DNA of 64,000 nucleotides from SIG78 sp045587205 (GCA_045587205.1 JAZNBV010000078.1:1-64000); one strand, 5' to 3'; positions 16,289-24,619 are shown, counted from the first letter of the stretch. Numbers and translations are program-made. Notes: generated from the sequence alone by a model not told the origin.

Positions 16289-17458
16289 ATGAGCAAAGAT
16301 TATTATGAAATTCTTGGCGTGGCAAAAAATGCCACCGCCGATGAAATAAAAAAAGCATACCGCAAACTGGCAATTAAATATCACCCCGACCGTAATCCGG
16401 GGGATACGGCAGCGGAAGAAAAATTTAAGGAAATCTCCAACGCGTACGAGGTTTTGAGCGATGCCAATAAACGCCAGCGCTACGACCAGCTCGGGCACGA
16501 GGCATTTACCTCCACCGGCGGACAGGGATTCGGCGGTTTCGGCGGCAATGGCGGCGGCGGATTCCGCGACCCGATGGATATATTCAGCCAGTTTTTCGGC
16601 GGCAATGGCGGCGGTGGCGGATTCAGTTTTGACGATCTGTTCGGCGGCGGACGCCGGCGGCGCGACCCCAATGCTCCTGCCAAGGGCAACGATCTGCGTT
16701 GTGATGTGGAAATAGCTTTTGAAGATGCGGTTTTTGGTGCCACGCGCGAAATAACCGTTTCCAAGTCGTGCGACTGCAGTGCCTGTTCCGGCAGCGGCTG
16801 TGCGCCCGGAACAAGCAAAAAGAGCTGTTCACGCTGCGGCGGAAGCGGTCAGGTGACAGTTTCGCAGGGTTTTTTTGCTATGCAGCAGACCTGTCCCAAC
16901 TGTCGCGGTACCGGTCAGGTTATCGAAAAACCGTGCAGCAGCTGCCGCGGTACCGGGCGTCAGCAGACTGAAAAGAAGATCCCGGTGCGGATTCCCCCGG
17001 GGGTGGACAGCGGCGACCGTCTGCGAGTCACCGGCGAGGGCGAAGGCGGGCTGCGCGGCGGCCCCGCCGGAGATCTGTATGTGGTCATCCACGTGCGTGA
17101 AAGCAAAGTCTTTGAGCGCGACGGAGTTGATCTGTATTGCGAATTACCCATCGATCCGGTCACTGCAATGCTGGGCGGCGTGGTTGAAGTGCCGACAGTT
17201 TCCGGTATGACCCGTATGAAGGTGGAAGCCGGTACGCAGAGCGGAACTGTTCTGCGGATAAAAGGCAAGGGTATGGTGGCGCTGCGCGGCGGAGCCCGTG
17301 GCGATCTGCACGTCAAACTTCAGGTGGAAACTCCGGTTTCTCTCGATCAGGAAAGCAGAAAAATACTCGAAGAGTTACAGAAACGCCTCACTGAAAAAAA
17401 TTATCCGCAGGCTGAAAAATTCCGCAAGACAGCCGGGGCATTTTTAGGTAAAATGTAA
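16289..17458 (+). CDS. dnaJ: Chaperone protein DnaJ
   Basis: Type I J-protein co-chaperone of DnaK. The 389 residues show a J domain with YHPDRNPGD (HPD motif), then a long Gly/Phe-rich region (about 75-130). The zinc domain has four CxxCxGxG-type repeats (CSACSGSG, CSRCGGSG, CPNCRGTG, CSSCRGTG). The C-terminal substrate-binding domains include VRIPPGVDSGDRLRV. AAGGAG precedes the ATG. smpB begins 2 bp after the stop, so grpE-dnaJ-smpB form a tight operon. Confidence 0.98.
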   Translation: MSKDYYEILGVAKNATADEIKKAYRKLAIKYHPDRNPGDTAAEEKFKEISNAYEVLSDANKRQRYDQLGHEAFTSTGGQGFGGFGGNGGGGFRDPMDIFSQFFGGNGGGGGFSFDDLFGGGRRRRDPNAPAKGNDLRCDVEIAFEDAVFGATREITVSKSCDCSACSGSGCAPGTSKKSCSRCGGSGQVTVSQGFFAMQQTCPNCRGTGQVIEKPCSSCRGTGRQQTEKKIPVRIPPGVDSGDRLRVTGEGEGGLRGGPAGDLYVVIHVRESKVFERDGVDLYCELPIDPVTAMLGGVVEVPTVSGMTRMKVEAGTQSGTVLRIKGKGMVALRGGARGDLHVKLQVETPVSLDQESRKILEELQKRLTEKNYPQAEKFRKTAGAFLGKM

Positions 17459-17460
17459 CA

Positions 17461-17949
17461 ATGGCAAACGGTAAGAAAAAAACTTCAGACCACGGTGACG
17501 GTGTGTTGTCCAACAACCGCAAAGCTCTGCACGATTATATTGTGCTTGAACAGCTTGAAGCGGGCATTCAACTTACCGGCACCGAGGTCAAAAGCTGCCG
17601 TGCTCATACGGCAACATTGAGCGAAGCGTACATTGACATTGTGCAGGGCAGTGCATTCCTGGTCAATGCCCACATTGCCGGATACGATCACGGCAACCGT
17701 TTCAATCACGATACCCGTCGGCGCAGAAGACTTTTGCTGCACCGCAAGGAACTGCTTAAATTTTCGATCCAGGTCAAGGAAAAGGGCTGTACGATCGTGC
17801 CGCTTAAAATGTATCTCAAACACGGTTTGATCAAAGTGGCAGTTGCACTCTGCAAAGGGAAAACCCACGAAGATAAACGGGAAACTTTGCGTACCCGTCA
17901 GGATGATATGGATGCACGGCGCGCAATGCGCGGCGACCGCAATTTGTAA
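17461..17949 (+). CDS. smpB: SsrA-binding protein SmpB
   Basis: Partner of tmRNA in rescue of stalled ribosomes. The 162-residue protein has NRKALHDYIVLEQLEAGIQL, GTEVKSCR, HIAGYDHGN (shifted but recognisable) and LLLHRKEL. The C-terminal basic tail after CKGKTHEDKRET normally threads the mRNA channel. Length is normal for the family. It follows dnaJ after 2 bp and precedes a GNAT gene after 2 bp. The ssrA RNA itself was not found in the window. Confidence 0.96.
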   Translation: MANGKKKTSDHGDGVLSNNRKALHDYIVLEQLEAGIQLTGTEVKSCRAHTATLSEAYIDIVQGSAFLVNAHIAGYDHGNRFNHDTRRRRRLLLHRKELLKFSIQVKEKGCTIVPLKMYLKHGLIKVAVALCKGKTHEDKRETLRTRQDDMDARRAMRGDRNL

Positions 17950-17951
17950 TT

Positions 17952-18527
17952 ATGCTTATTTTGCGTGATTTTACAGAGCAGGATTTGCCGGCAGCCGGCA
18001 ATATTGCCTTACAGCTTTGGGGCGGAGAAGTACCCGATATGCTGCCGGAGACAAAAAAAATCGTTTACGATTATCTGGCCCGTTACTACTTTAATGATGC
18101 TTCACCATTCAATCTGGCGGTGACTTGCGATGGCAGACTTCAGGCATTGCTGCTGGCGTCAGCAGAAGAATTTGTTCCGCCGCCGCTGCCGGAGGATTTG
18201 CCGCCGGCAGTTTTGAAATATCTGACCGATTACCGGAAATATCTCGACGGCAACCGCCATTGGGAAAAACTTTATACCCGTTCCGGTGATGTACAACTGC
18301 TGCTTTTTGCCGGCATCCGTCCCGGCTGCGGAAAATTGCTTATGGCGGAATTTATCCGGCGGCTGCGGCAGCGCAATTACGATTCAATGATATTGTGGAG
18401 CGATAACACTTGCAATTACCAATATTATCTTGAACACGGATTTGAACTTCTGCATCGGCAGATTGCCGACCCGGGACTTGAAAATATGCAGCTGGAAACA
18501 ATGATTTTCCGCAAAAAACTTACTTGA
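17952..18527 (+). CDS. GNAT-family N-acetyltransferase-like protein
   Basis: A 191-residue protein with the general GNAT pattern. The N-terminus reads LILRDFTEQDLPAAGNIALQ, a beta-strand pair surrounds LAVTCDGRLQALLLAS, and a CoA-site-like stretch IRPGCGKLLMAEFIRRLRQR corresponds to motif A (R/Q-x-x-G-x-G/A). It ends with strand-helix sequence YQYYLEHGFELL. The acetyl acceptor is unknown; aminoglycosides, peptides or ribosomal proteins are all possible. The start is 2 bp after smpB. The motif A match is imperfect, hence moderate confidence. Confidence 0.7.
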   Translation: MLILRDFTEQDLPAAGNIALQLWGGEVPDMLPETKKIVYDYLARYYFNDASPFNLAVTCDGRLQALLLASAEEFVPPPLPEDLPPAVLKYLTDYRKYLDGNRHWEKLYTRSGDVQLLLFAGIRPGCGKLLMAEFIRRLRQRNYDSMILWSDNTCNYQYYLEHGFELLHRQIADPGLENMQLETMIFRKKLT

Positions 18528-18530
18528 ATA

Positions 18531-18580
18531 TTGACAAAAAACTCCTTTTAGAGATAATCTCAAAAAAAAAGGAGTTTTTT
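18531..18580 (+). promoter_or_regulatory. Promoter embedded in a 14-bp inverted repeat that covers the next ribosome site
   Basis: TTGACA (18531-18536), a 16-bp spacer and GATAAT (18553-18558) make a near-consensus promoter. The perfect 14-bp arms AAAAAACTCCTTTT (18536-18549) and AAAAGGAGTTTTTT (18567-18580) enclose its -10 element. The right arm holds AAGGAG (18569-18574), the ribosome site for the ATG at 18581. RNA reading through from the GNAT gene would fold and hide this site, and could also terminate at the T-run. RNA started at this promoter would lack the left arm and be free to translate. Confidence 0.65.
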
Positions 18581-19051
18581 ATGTTGAGCAGAATTGATGT
18601 AATTTACCACAATGGCGAAGTTATCGGCTTTTGCAATCACACGGCAAAGGCGGAACGCAAAACTCTGATGCTGACCCGGAATCTGGAGTGCGATCTGGAG
18701 TTCCGTTTCTGCAACCGCGACGGCGAACCGGAACGGGTGATCGCGCCGGAGCGTTTCGGCAAAGCGCAGGCATTGCTGACCAGTCGCGACCGGGTGCTGG
18801 CGGTGATCGAAGAAAATTTGAGTCTGTATGAAGATGAAATGAATTTTCAGATATTGAAAATAGAAAAACTTGTTCTTGATTCAGATGATCTGCAGCAGGT
18901 GCTTGCCGACAGTTATCTGGAATTGGAACCCAGACGGCACGGGACGGCAGAATGCGAATTTTCGGTGGCGATTTTCGCCGATGGTTCCGAGCAGACGATG
19001 CAGCTCTTTTTTACCGTTGACGCGCTGGTGAAAAATCCGGTTCTTGCCTGA
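18581..19051 (+). CDS. Hypothetical protein under its own promoter
   Basis: A 156-residue soluble protein that I do not recognise. It starts at the ATG at 18581, 6 nt after AAGGAG; a TTG further upstream would run through the hairpin and is rejected. The sequence is rich in charged residues and predicted strands, for example RIDVIYHNGEVIGFCNH and SVAIFADGSEQTMQLFFTVD. There is no signal peptide or membrane helix. Four cysteines are scattered and form no obvious metal site. It stands between the grpE-smpB-GNAT operon and uxs. Confidence 0.75.
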   Translation: MLSRIDVIYHNGEVIGFCNHTAKAERKTLMLTRNLECDLEFRFCNRDGEPERVIAPERFGKAQALLTSRDRVLAVIEENLSLYEDEMNFQILKIEKLVLDSDDLQQVLADSYLELEPRRHGTAECEFSVAIFADGSEQTMQLFFTVDALVKNPVLA

Positions 19052-19077
19052 AATAACAAAAACCGCCGTCCGCTGAT

Positions 19078-19105
19078 TTGACAAGCAGAAGTTTTATGCT
19101 ATCTT
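19078..19105 (+). promoter_or_regulatory. Promoter of the UDP-glucuronate decarboxylase gene
   Basis: TTGACA at 19078-19083, a 16-bp spacer and TATCTT at 19100-19105, 46 bp before the ATG. Confidence 0.6.
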
Positions 19106-19151
19106 AAAGAAGTACAGTTAAATATTATTCTATTCAGGAAAGATTCAGATT

Positions 19152-20117
19152 ATGAAACGGATTCTTGTTACTGGCGGCGGCGGTTTTCTCGGCAGCGCAC
19201 TTTGCGAAAAATTACTGGCTGCGGGCAACGAAGTTATTTGCGTGGATAATTTTTTTACCGGCAGCAAACGCAATATTTATAAAATGCTGGATAACCCCAA
19301 ATTTGAAGTCATCCGGCACGATGTAACATTCCCATTGTACATAGAGTGCGATGAAATCTACAATCTTGCCTGCCCGGCATCGCCGGTGCATTACCAGCGC
19401 GACCCGGTGCAGACGGTCAAAACCTGTGTGCACGGTGCAATCAATATGCTTGGACTGGCAAAACGTTTGAATGTGAAGATCCTTCAGAGCTCCACCAGCG
19501 AGGTTTACGGCGATCCTGCCGTGCATCCGCAGGTTGAATCTTACTGGGGTAATGTAAATCCCATCGGGGTGCGTTCCTGTTATGATGAAGGCAAACGCTG
19601 TGCGGAAACGCTTTTCAACTGCTACCGTATGCAGTGCGATCTGCCGATAAAAATCATCCGCATCTTCAATACTTACGGTCCGAATATGCACCCGCGCGAC
19701 GGTCGGGTAGTCAGCAATTTTATTCTGCAGGCTCTGCAGAATAAAGATATTACGCTTTATGGTGACGGCAGTCAGACCCGCAGTTTCTGCTATCGCGATG
19801 ACCTGTTGGACGGTATGGTAAAAATGATGGCGACCCCGCACGAAGTCACCGGGCCGGTGAATTTGGGTATGCCGCAGGAATTCACCATCCGCGAATTGGC
19901 AGAATTGACCATAAAACTGACAAATTCAAAGTCAAAACTTATATTCTGCGATCTGCCATCCGATGACCCCAAACAGCGCAAGCCGGATATTTTTCTGGCA
20001 AAGAAACTGCTGGATTGGGAGCCGACTACACCGCTGGCAGTCGGACTGCAGAAAACGATCGAATACTTTGATGACCTGTTGCGTACCGACTACGATTTCT
20101 GCGTAGGCAATGAGTGA
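19152..20117 (+). CDS. UDP-glucuronic acid decarboxylase (UDP-xylose synthase)
   Basis: Short-chain dehydrogenase-type enzyme converting UDP-glucuronate to UDP-xylose, a precursor for surface glycans. The 321 residues carry the NAD-binding TGGGGFLGSALCEKLL at the N-terminus, DNFFTGSKRNI, the catalytic SSTSEVYGDP, YDEGKRCAE (Tyr-x3-Lys) and RIFNTYGPNMHPRDGRVVSNF, a signature shared by UXS enzymes. No membrane anchor is present, as expected for bacterial forms. It has its own promoter, and the neighbouring LPS genes make a glycan role plausible. Confidence 0.92.
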   Translation: MKRILVTGGGGFLGSALCEKLLAAGNEVICVDNFFTGSKRNIYKMLDNPKFEVIRHDVTFPLYIECDEIYNLACPASPVHYQRDPVQTVKTCVHGAINMLGLAKRLNVKILQSSTSEVYGDPAVHPQVESYWGNVNPIGVRSCYDEGKRCAETLFNCYRMQCDLPIKIIRIFNTYGPNMHPRDGRVVSNFILQALQNKDITLYGDGSQTRSFCYRDDLLDGMVKMMATPHEVTGPVNLGMPQEFTIRELAELTIKLTNSKSKLIFCDLPSDDPKQRKPDIFLAKKLLDWEPTTPLAVGLQKTIEYFDDLLRTDYDFCVGNE

Positions 20118-20121
20118 AAAG

Positions 20122-20151
20122 CTGTTGCTGCAACTGTAGGTTGCAACACAG
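20122..20151. terminator. Possible shared terminator between uxs and larA
   Basis: CTGT/ACAG and TGCAAC/GTTGCA form an interrupted stem between two convergent genes. No strong T-run follows on either strand, so this is tentative. Confidence 0.3.
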
Positions 20152-20158
20152 TATTGTT

Positions 20159-21439
20159 TCAGAAGTCAGCCTTTTCCGCTATCACTGATACACCGTCTGG
20201 AATCACGGCAACCGCGGCATCTCTGTTGGTTATTGCATATGCTTTTTCGAGGGCGTTTTCCAGTGAGTCAGCTGCGTCGAGGTGCATAGCTTTGATCAAT
20301 TCACTGCTGCAGTCTCTGCTGACAATAATGACGCGATGTTTTTGCAGTATTCTGGCGAATATCTGATACTGCCACTGGTCAGGTTCGGTTTGATTGCGCG
20401 GTACCTTGGAGATATTTTCCAGCAGTTCTGCCGGTGAACGCATCTTGCTCAAGGTTTGATAAAATGCTTCGCCGCCGTGACCATCGGAACAACTGGCGGC
20501 AATTATGAGTACGCCGCCGGGTCTGCAGACAGCTTCGCCGGCAGCCATACTTTTTACACTCTGATAAATATTCTGATCCATCGGGTAGCCGCCGTTGCCG
20601 GTTATCACAATATCCGCCTGCGGAACTCTGACACGGCACTGACCGGCAAGGTAATTGCAGCCGCAAAGGTGGGCGCTTTCCGGATTGCCGGCAAAGGCGC
20701 GGACAATGGATTTGCTGCCATCGATCACCACGTTGAGGATAAATGCCAGATTTGCCTTTTTTGCAGCATAAAGCATATCTTGGTGGATGGGATTGTTTTC
20801 AAGATTGCCGGTACGGGCAAATTCACTGTTGATGAATTCTGCACAGTGGTTTGCCATAACCGTTTCGCGTGCGGCAATGCCGGGCAGAACGGATTTTCTG
20901 CCGCCGGAAAATCCGGCAAAAAAGTGCGGTTCAATAAAACCTTCGGCAAGCAGTAAATCGGTCTCCACTGCAAGTTTGTTGAGTTTCAGTTCGCCGCCGG
21001 AAGGAAGCTTGCCCAGCGATACAAGCATATTTTCATCGGCAGAATCGTGTATGACTATTTTTTCATTTTCAACGATCGTGCTGCCGAATTTGCCGATCAG
21101 CTCGTCACGCGTGGTGCGCCGGTGGCAGCCGGTGGCAATCAGAATGGTTATATCGATCGAAGGATTGGATTTCCGCAGACGCCGGAGCAGTGCCGGCATC
21201 AATACTTTACTTGGAACCGGGCGGGTGTGATCGCTGGCAATAATAACGGCATTGCGTTGGCCTGCTGCAAGTTCTTCCAGAGTTGCTGAATCGATGGGTG
21301 CATCCAGTGCTGACTCAACCTCCTGCACGGCATCTGCGGCGGCTGGCGGCAGTGCTGCGTGGTAAATGCCAAGCAGATTTTTTTCAGGGAGCACAGTGCT
21401 TATACTGCCGCGGCCGTAAGGTAAAACTATTTCCGGCAT
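20159..21439 (-). CDS. larA: LarA-family nickel-pincer racemase (lactate racemase-like)
   Basis: A 426-residue member of the LarA family (DUF2088), which racemises 2-hydroxy acids using the nickel-pincer (NPN) cofactor. The catalytic residues line up with Lactiplantibacillus LarA with an offset of two: His106 in ATGCHRR (His108 in LarA), His172 in EPHFFAG (His174), cofactor Lys182 in SGGRKSVLPG (Lys184) and His198 (His200). SDHTRPVPSK near residue 70 is also typical. The ATG at 21439 is preferred over a TTG at 21445 because GGAG lies 9 nt upstream. The cofactor genes larB, larC and larE are not in the window. The substrate may not be lactate. Confidence 0.88.
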   Translation of the reverse strand: MPEIVLPYGRGSISTVLPEKNLLGIYHAALPPAAADAVQEVESALDAPIDSATLEELAAGQRNAVIIASDHTRPVPSKVLMPALLRRLRKSNPSIDITILIATGCHRRTTRDELIGKFGSTIVENEKIVIHDSADENMLVSLGKLPSGGELKLNKLAVETDLLLAEGFIEPHFFAGFSGGRKSVLPGIAARETVMANHCAEFINSEFARTGNLENNPIHQDMLYAAKKANLAFILNVVIDGSKSIVRAFAGNPESAHLCGCNYLAGQCRVRVPQADIVITGNGGYPMDQNIYQSVKSMAAGEAVCRPGGVLIIAASCSDGHGGEAFYQTLSKMRSPAELLENISKVPRNQTEPDQWQYQIFARILQKHRVIIVSRDCSSELIKAMHLDAADSLENALEKAYAITNRDAAVAVIPDGVSVIAEKADF

Positions 21440-21480
21440 AATCAAATCTCCAGAATTTTATGTAAAATCTCTTTTTTTTT

Positions 21481-21508
21481 AATATACAACAGTAAAAGAT
21501 TTATTCAA
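21481..21508 (-). promoter_or_regulatory. Promoter of larA
   Basis: On the minus strand, TTGAAT (21508-21503) and TATATT (21486-21481) are separated by 16 bp, 41 bp before the larA start. It is back to back with the promoter of the SGNH gene. Confidence 0.55.
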
Positions 21509-21522
21509 GTCGGGGAAAATAT

Positions 21523-21551
21523 TTGCAAATAAGAAAATGCGGCTGTATATT
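21523..21551 (+). promoter_or_regulatory. Promoter of the SGNH hydrolase gene at 21596
   Basis: TTGCAA at 21523-21528, a 17-bp spacer and TATATT at 21546-21551. It diverges from the larA promoter 15 bp away. Confidence 0.6.
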
Positions 21552-21595
21552 GCACCGCAAAAGCAGTTTTTTAACTCAAGTGGAGCAGAAATAAT

Positions 21596-22699
21596 ATGAA
21601 CAAAGCCGTTGATATAGCCAAAGTTGACCGGAATCTGGCAGTGAAAACAAGTTCGCTGGAAGGAATGGATGTTTACAGCGTGGACAATGTAAATATGTCG
21701 CTTTCCGGCTTTTACTGGCGTAAACCCGGCGAAGCGTTCCGCCGTCTGCCGCTGGATATGGAGCCGGTCAGCCCGGGAGTCGATTCGCTTTCGTGGAGTA
21801 CGGCAGGCGGGCATCTGCGGTTCCGCAGCGATACCGACTGCATAAAGATTCACGCCGCAGTTAAAGACGGCAGAATGTCGCATATGGCGCTGGTCGGCAG
21901 CCGCGGGTTCGATCTTTATGTGGGGCAGAAATTCACCCAGGTTTTTGCCAAGAGCAGCGTTATGCTGGATAAGGACGATGAATACACTGTGGTGCTTTAT
22001 CAATCGCCCAACCGGATAATGCGTGATTTTACGATCTATTTTCCGCTTTACAGCAGCGTTGAATTTGTGGAAATCGGTCTGACTGCCGGAGCCGCGCTGG
22101 AAGCCCCGACCCCGTGGCCGGATGACCGTCCGGTAGCAGTTTACGGTACCAGCATCACCCAGGGCGGATGTGTTTCGCGCCCCGGGATGCTTTACAGCAA
22201 TATATTGAGCCGTCTGATCAAACGGCCGGTACTCAACTTCGGCTTTTCCGGCAGCGGCAAAGGCGAAGCGGCTGTGGCTGAAAAACTCTCTGAAATCGCC
22301 GATCCGGCAATGTACATACTTGATTACGACGATAATGCACATCCGGAACTGCTCCGGAAAACTCTGGAACCGTTTATCAGAATACTCCGCAGTAAACACC
22401 CGGAAACGCCGATTTTGGCAATTTCCACGGAACCCAAATCCACCGAGGCATTTGAGCCGTTTGATGCTGAATATGCCTCAAAGGAACGCAGAGAATATAC
22501 TTTTATCCATCAGCAGGTACAGGATATGTTTCGCGCTGAAGGCGATAAAAACATCTACTTCCTTGACGGCAGGATGCTCTATGGCGCCGACTTTGAAGAG
22601 TGTACCGTTGACGGTGCGCACGCTACCGATCTTGGCACTTACCGCATTGCTCACGCACTGGCTCCGGTGGTTGACCGGATCCTGAACCGCTGGTGGTAA
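21596..22699 (+). CDS. Two-domain SGNH/GDSL hydrolase (esterase)
   Basis: A 367-residue protein. An N-terminal beta-sandwich-like domain (to about 175, including GGHLRFRSDTD and GSRGFDLYV) precedes an SGNH hydrolase domain. That domain has block I GTSITQGGCVSR (nucleophile Ser), block II GFSGSGKGE, block III with Asn in DYDDNAHPE and block V DGAHATDLG (Asp and His). Such two-domain enzymes often remove acetyl groups from carbohydrates. No signal peptide is seen, so it is probably cytoplasmic. It diverges from larA and converges with the sugar isomerase-like gene. Confidence 0.88.
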   Translation: MNKAVDIAKVDRNLAVKTSSLEGMDVYSVDNVNMSLSGFYWRKPGEAFRRLPLDMEPVSPGVDSLSWSTAGGHLRFRSDTDCIKIHAAVKDGRMSHMALVGSRGFDLYVGQKFTQVFAKSSVMLDKDDEYTVVLYQSPNRIMRDFTIYFPLYSSVEFVEIGLTAGAALEAPTPWPDDRPVAVYGTSITQGGCVSRPGMLYSNILSRLIKRPVLNFGFSGSGKGEAAVAEKLSEIADPAMYILDYDDNAHPELLRKTLEPFIRILRSKHPETPILAISTEPKSTEAFEPFDAEYASKERREYTFIHQQVQDMFRAEGDKNIYFLDGRMLYGADFEECTVDGAHATDLGTYRIAHALAPVVDRILNRWW

Positions 22700-22703
22700 A
22701 AAG

Positions 22704-23549
22704 TTATTTGCCGCAGTTTTCAGCCATTGCGGTTGCCAGAGTATGCGCGTAGGCGCCGAGGTGTTTGCGGATCACCATCGGCACATTTACACTGGTTCGC
22801 GGTATTTCGTAGTTGAAAAGTCCGTTGTAGTTTACTGTGCGCAGTGCAGCAATGATTTCGTCCCAGTTGCATTGTCCGCCGACAAAGGGCAGAATGTGGT
22901 CGCAATTTTCTCCGACTACATCAGTTATGTGCAATGCTTTCAAGCGGTTTCCGGCGCGGCGGATAAAATCGCCGTGCCCGCCTTTCTGCGCCAGCATCAA
23001 ATGCCCGGTATCCAGACAGATGCCGAGATCTTCTCCGCCGGGAGTAAGCGAAATAAGCTCTTCAAGATCATCCAGACAGTTGTAATTTACAATCAGATTT
23101 TCCAGACAGATCGTCAGTTGGTAATTTTTGCTCCGGCAATAGGCTACCAGTTCTCCGATTCTTTCTGCCACGACTCTGGTCCGTTCGGTCGGCAGTTTGT
23201 AATACTGTCCCGGCAGGGTGCAGCCGTGCAGTACGCCGAAGCGCACGCCGGCAGCTTCAAAAAGATCGCACCAGACTTTGAGCTTTTCCACCACTGCGGC
23301 ACCTTCCGCAGAGTCTTCCGCCGCCAGATTCACCGTCAAAGCAAAATGTCCCTGCGGAGTGGAAAAATTATGTTTTCTGCAATAATCGGCAAACTTTTTT
23401 CCCCCGGTCACTGCATCGCCGCGTTCCAGGAGCATTTCTGCGTGTTCGCTGGAAAGTTCTGCAAAACTGAACCCGCAATCGATCAAAGCGTTTACTGCAT
23501 CTTCCGGTGTGTATTCATAGAAAAACGACGACCACATAGATATATTCAT
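22704..23549 (-). CDS. Sugar phosphate isomerase/epimerase-family TIM barrel
   Basis: A 281-residue member of the xylose isomerase-like TIM-barrel family (AP_endonuc_2 fold). Supporting sequences are SMWSSFFYEYTPEDAVNALI at the start, FAELSSEHAEML, then putative metal ligands in LTICLENL (Glu), GICLDTGHLML (Asp and His) and ALHITDVVGENCDH (His). The substrate is unknown; family members act on inosose, hexuloses or other sugars. The ATG at 23549 is preceded by TGGAG. It follows ispF by 26 bp in the same direction, though their functions are not obviously linked. Confidence 0.83.
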   Translation of the reverse strand: MNISMWSSFFYEYTPEDAVNALIDCGFSFAELSSEHAEMLLERGDAVTGGKKFADYCRKHNFSTPQGHFALTVNLAAEDSAEGAAVVEKLKVWCDLFEAAGVRFGVLHGCTLPGQYYKLPTERTRVVAERIGELVAYCRSKNYQLTICLENLIVNYNCLDDLEELISLTPGGEDLGICLDTGHLMLAQKGGHGDFIRRAGNRLKALHITDVVGENCDHILPFVGGQCNWDEIIAALRTVNYNGLFNYEIPRTSVNVPMVIRKHLGAYAHTLATAMAENCGK

Positions 23550-23575
23550 AAAATTATTCTCCAGAAGTTGATTTT

Positions 23576-24055
23576 TTAAAATTTCTGCATCAACACCACT
23601 GCCTGAACTTCAATGCCCTCTTGGCGTCCGGCAAATCCCAGACCTTCTGTGGTTTTGCCTTTTATGGAAATGCGCGATTCATCGCAATTGAGCAACTCTG
23701 CCAGACTTTTTTTCATTGCCGGCACCATCGGCAGGATCTTGGGCTGCTGGGCAACGATTACCATATCCAGATTGCCTACCTGCCAGCCTTCCAGAGCCTT
23801 GCTCTGCATCACAAACTGCAGAAGTTTCCGGCTGTCGGCATCTTTGAACGCCGGATCGCTGTCCGGAAACCACTGACCGATATCTCCGGCATTGACCGCG
23901 CCCAGCACGGCATCGGTTACTGCGTGCAGCGCCGCATCGGCATCGCTGTGTCCCAGAAGCCCCAGCGGGTGATCGAACTCCAAACCGCAGAGAAAAAGTT
24001 TACGCTCCGGCACCAGTTTGTGTACATCAAACCCCAATCCGATTCTTATATCCAT
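23576..24055 (-). CDS. ispF: 2-C-methyl-D-erythritol 2,4-cyclodiphosphate synthase
   Basis: Fifth enzyme of the non-mevalonate isoprenoid pathway. The 159-residue protein contains GLGFDVHKL (zinc ligands Asp10 and His12), LGLLGHSDADAALHAVTDAV, the AGDIGQWFPD loop and KGKTTEGLGF near the C-terminus. This length is usual for the trimeric enzyme. It is not fused to ispD here, and ispD is not in the window. A divergent promoter region of 91 bp separates it from dut. Confidence 0.97.
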   Translation of the reverse strand: MDIRIGLGFDVHKLVPERKLFLCGLEFDHPLGLLGHSDADAALHAVTDAVLGAVNAGDIGQWFPDSDPAFKDADSRKLLQFVMQSKALEGWQVGNLDMVIVAQQPKILPMVPAMKKSLAELLNCDESRISIKGKTTEGLGFAGRQEGIEVQAVVLMQKF

Positions 24056-24075
24056 AAAAAAAATCCATAACTTTA

Positions 24076-24127
24076 TTGCAATATTTTTTTGCAGTGATAA
24101 AGTAACACCGGAATCATTTCATTGCAA
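24076..24127. promoter_or_regulatory. Overlapping divergent promoters for ispF and dut
   Basis: Plus strand: TTGCAA (24076-24081), 16 bp, TAAAGT (24098-24103) toward dut. Minus strand: TTGCAA (24127-24122), 17 bp, TACTTT (24104-24099) toward ispF. The two -10 elements overlap almost completely, so only one polymerase could bind at a time. Confidence 0.4.
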
Positions 24128-24146
24128 GAAAAAACAGGGTATTTAT

Positions 24147-24587
24147 ATGAAAATAAAAGTGAAAATCCGGATGGCGGAAAATTGCCGCGATCTCATTCCC
24201 GCCAAAGCCCACAGTGACGATGCCGCATTTGATCTGCACAGCAGAGTTGATATGGTTGTGCCGGTGGGTAAAAGCACTCTGGTGCCGACGGGGGTTTTTC
24301 TGGAACTGCCGGTGAATTATGAAGCACAGGTGCGTCCCCGCAGCGGTCTGGCGCTCAAGCACAATATAACGCTGACCAATTCGCCCGGAACCATCGATGC
24401 CGGATACCGCGGCGAAGTGGGGGTGATTATGTTCAACCACGGCCCGGAAGAGTTTCCCGTCAAACGCGGCGACCGGATCGCCCAGATGGTGATAACCGAA
24501 TTGCCGGAAGTTGAACTTGTTGAAGCTGAAGAACTTACTGTTACAGATCGTGGACAGGGCGGTTTCGGCAGTACCGGCAGATCATAA
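24147..24587 (+). CDS. dut: dUTP diphosphatase
   Basis: Hydrolyses dUTP to dUMP and PPi, keeping uracil out of DNA and supplying dTMP synthesis. All five trimeric dUTPase motifs appear in the 146 residues: AAFDLHSRVD (I), PRSGLALKH (II), GTIDAGYRGEVGV (III), RGDRIAQMVI (IV) and the C-terminal P-loop-like RGQGGFGSTGRS (V). The ATG at 24147 is chosen because an upstream frame extension is not conserved-looking and CAGGG lies about 10 nt before it. Confidence 0.97.
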   Translation: MKIKVKIRMAENCRDLIPAKAHSDDAAFDLHSRVDMVVPVGKSTLVPTGVFLELPVNYEAQVRPRSGLALKHNITLTNSPGTIDAGYRGEVGVIMFNHGPEEFPVKRGDRIAQMVITELPEVELVEAEELTVTDRGQGGFGSTGRS

Positions 24588-24619
24588 AAAACAATAAAAT
24601 TTTTATTTCAGGAGTTTTT

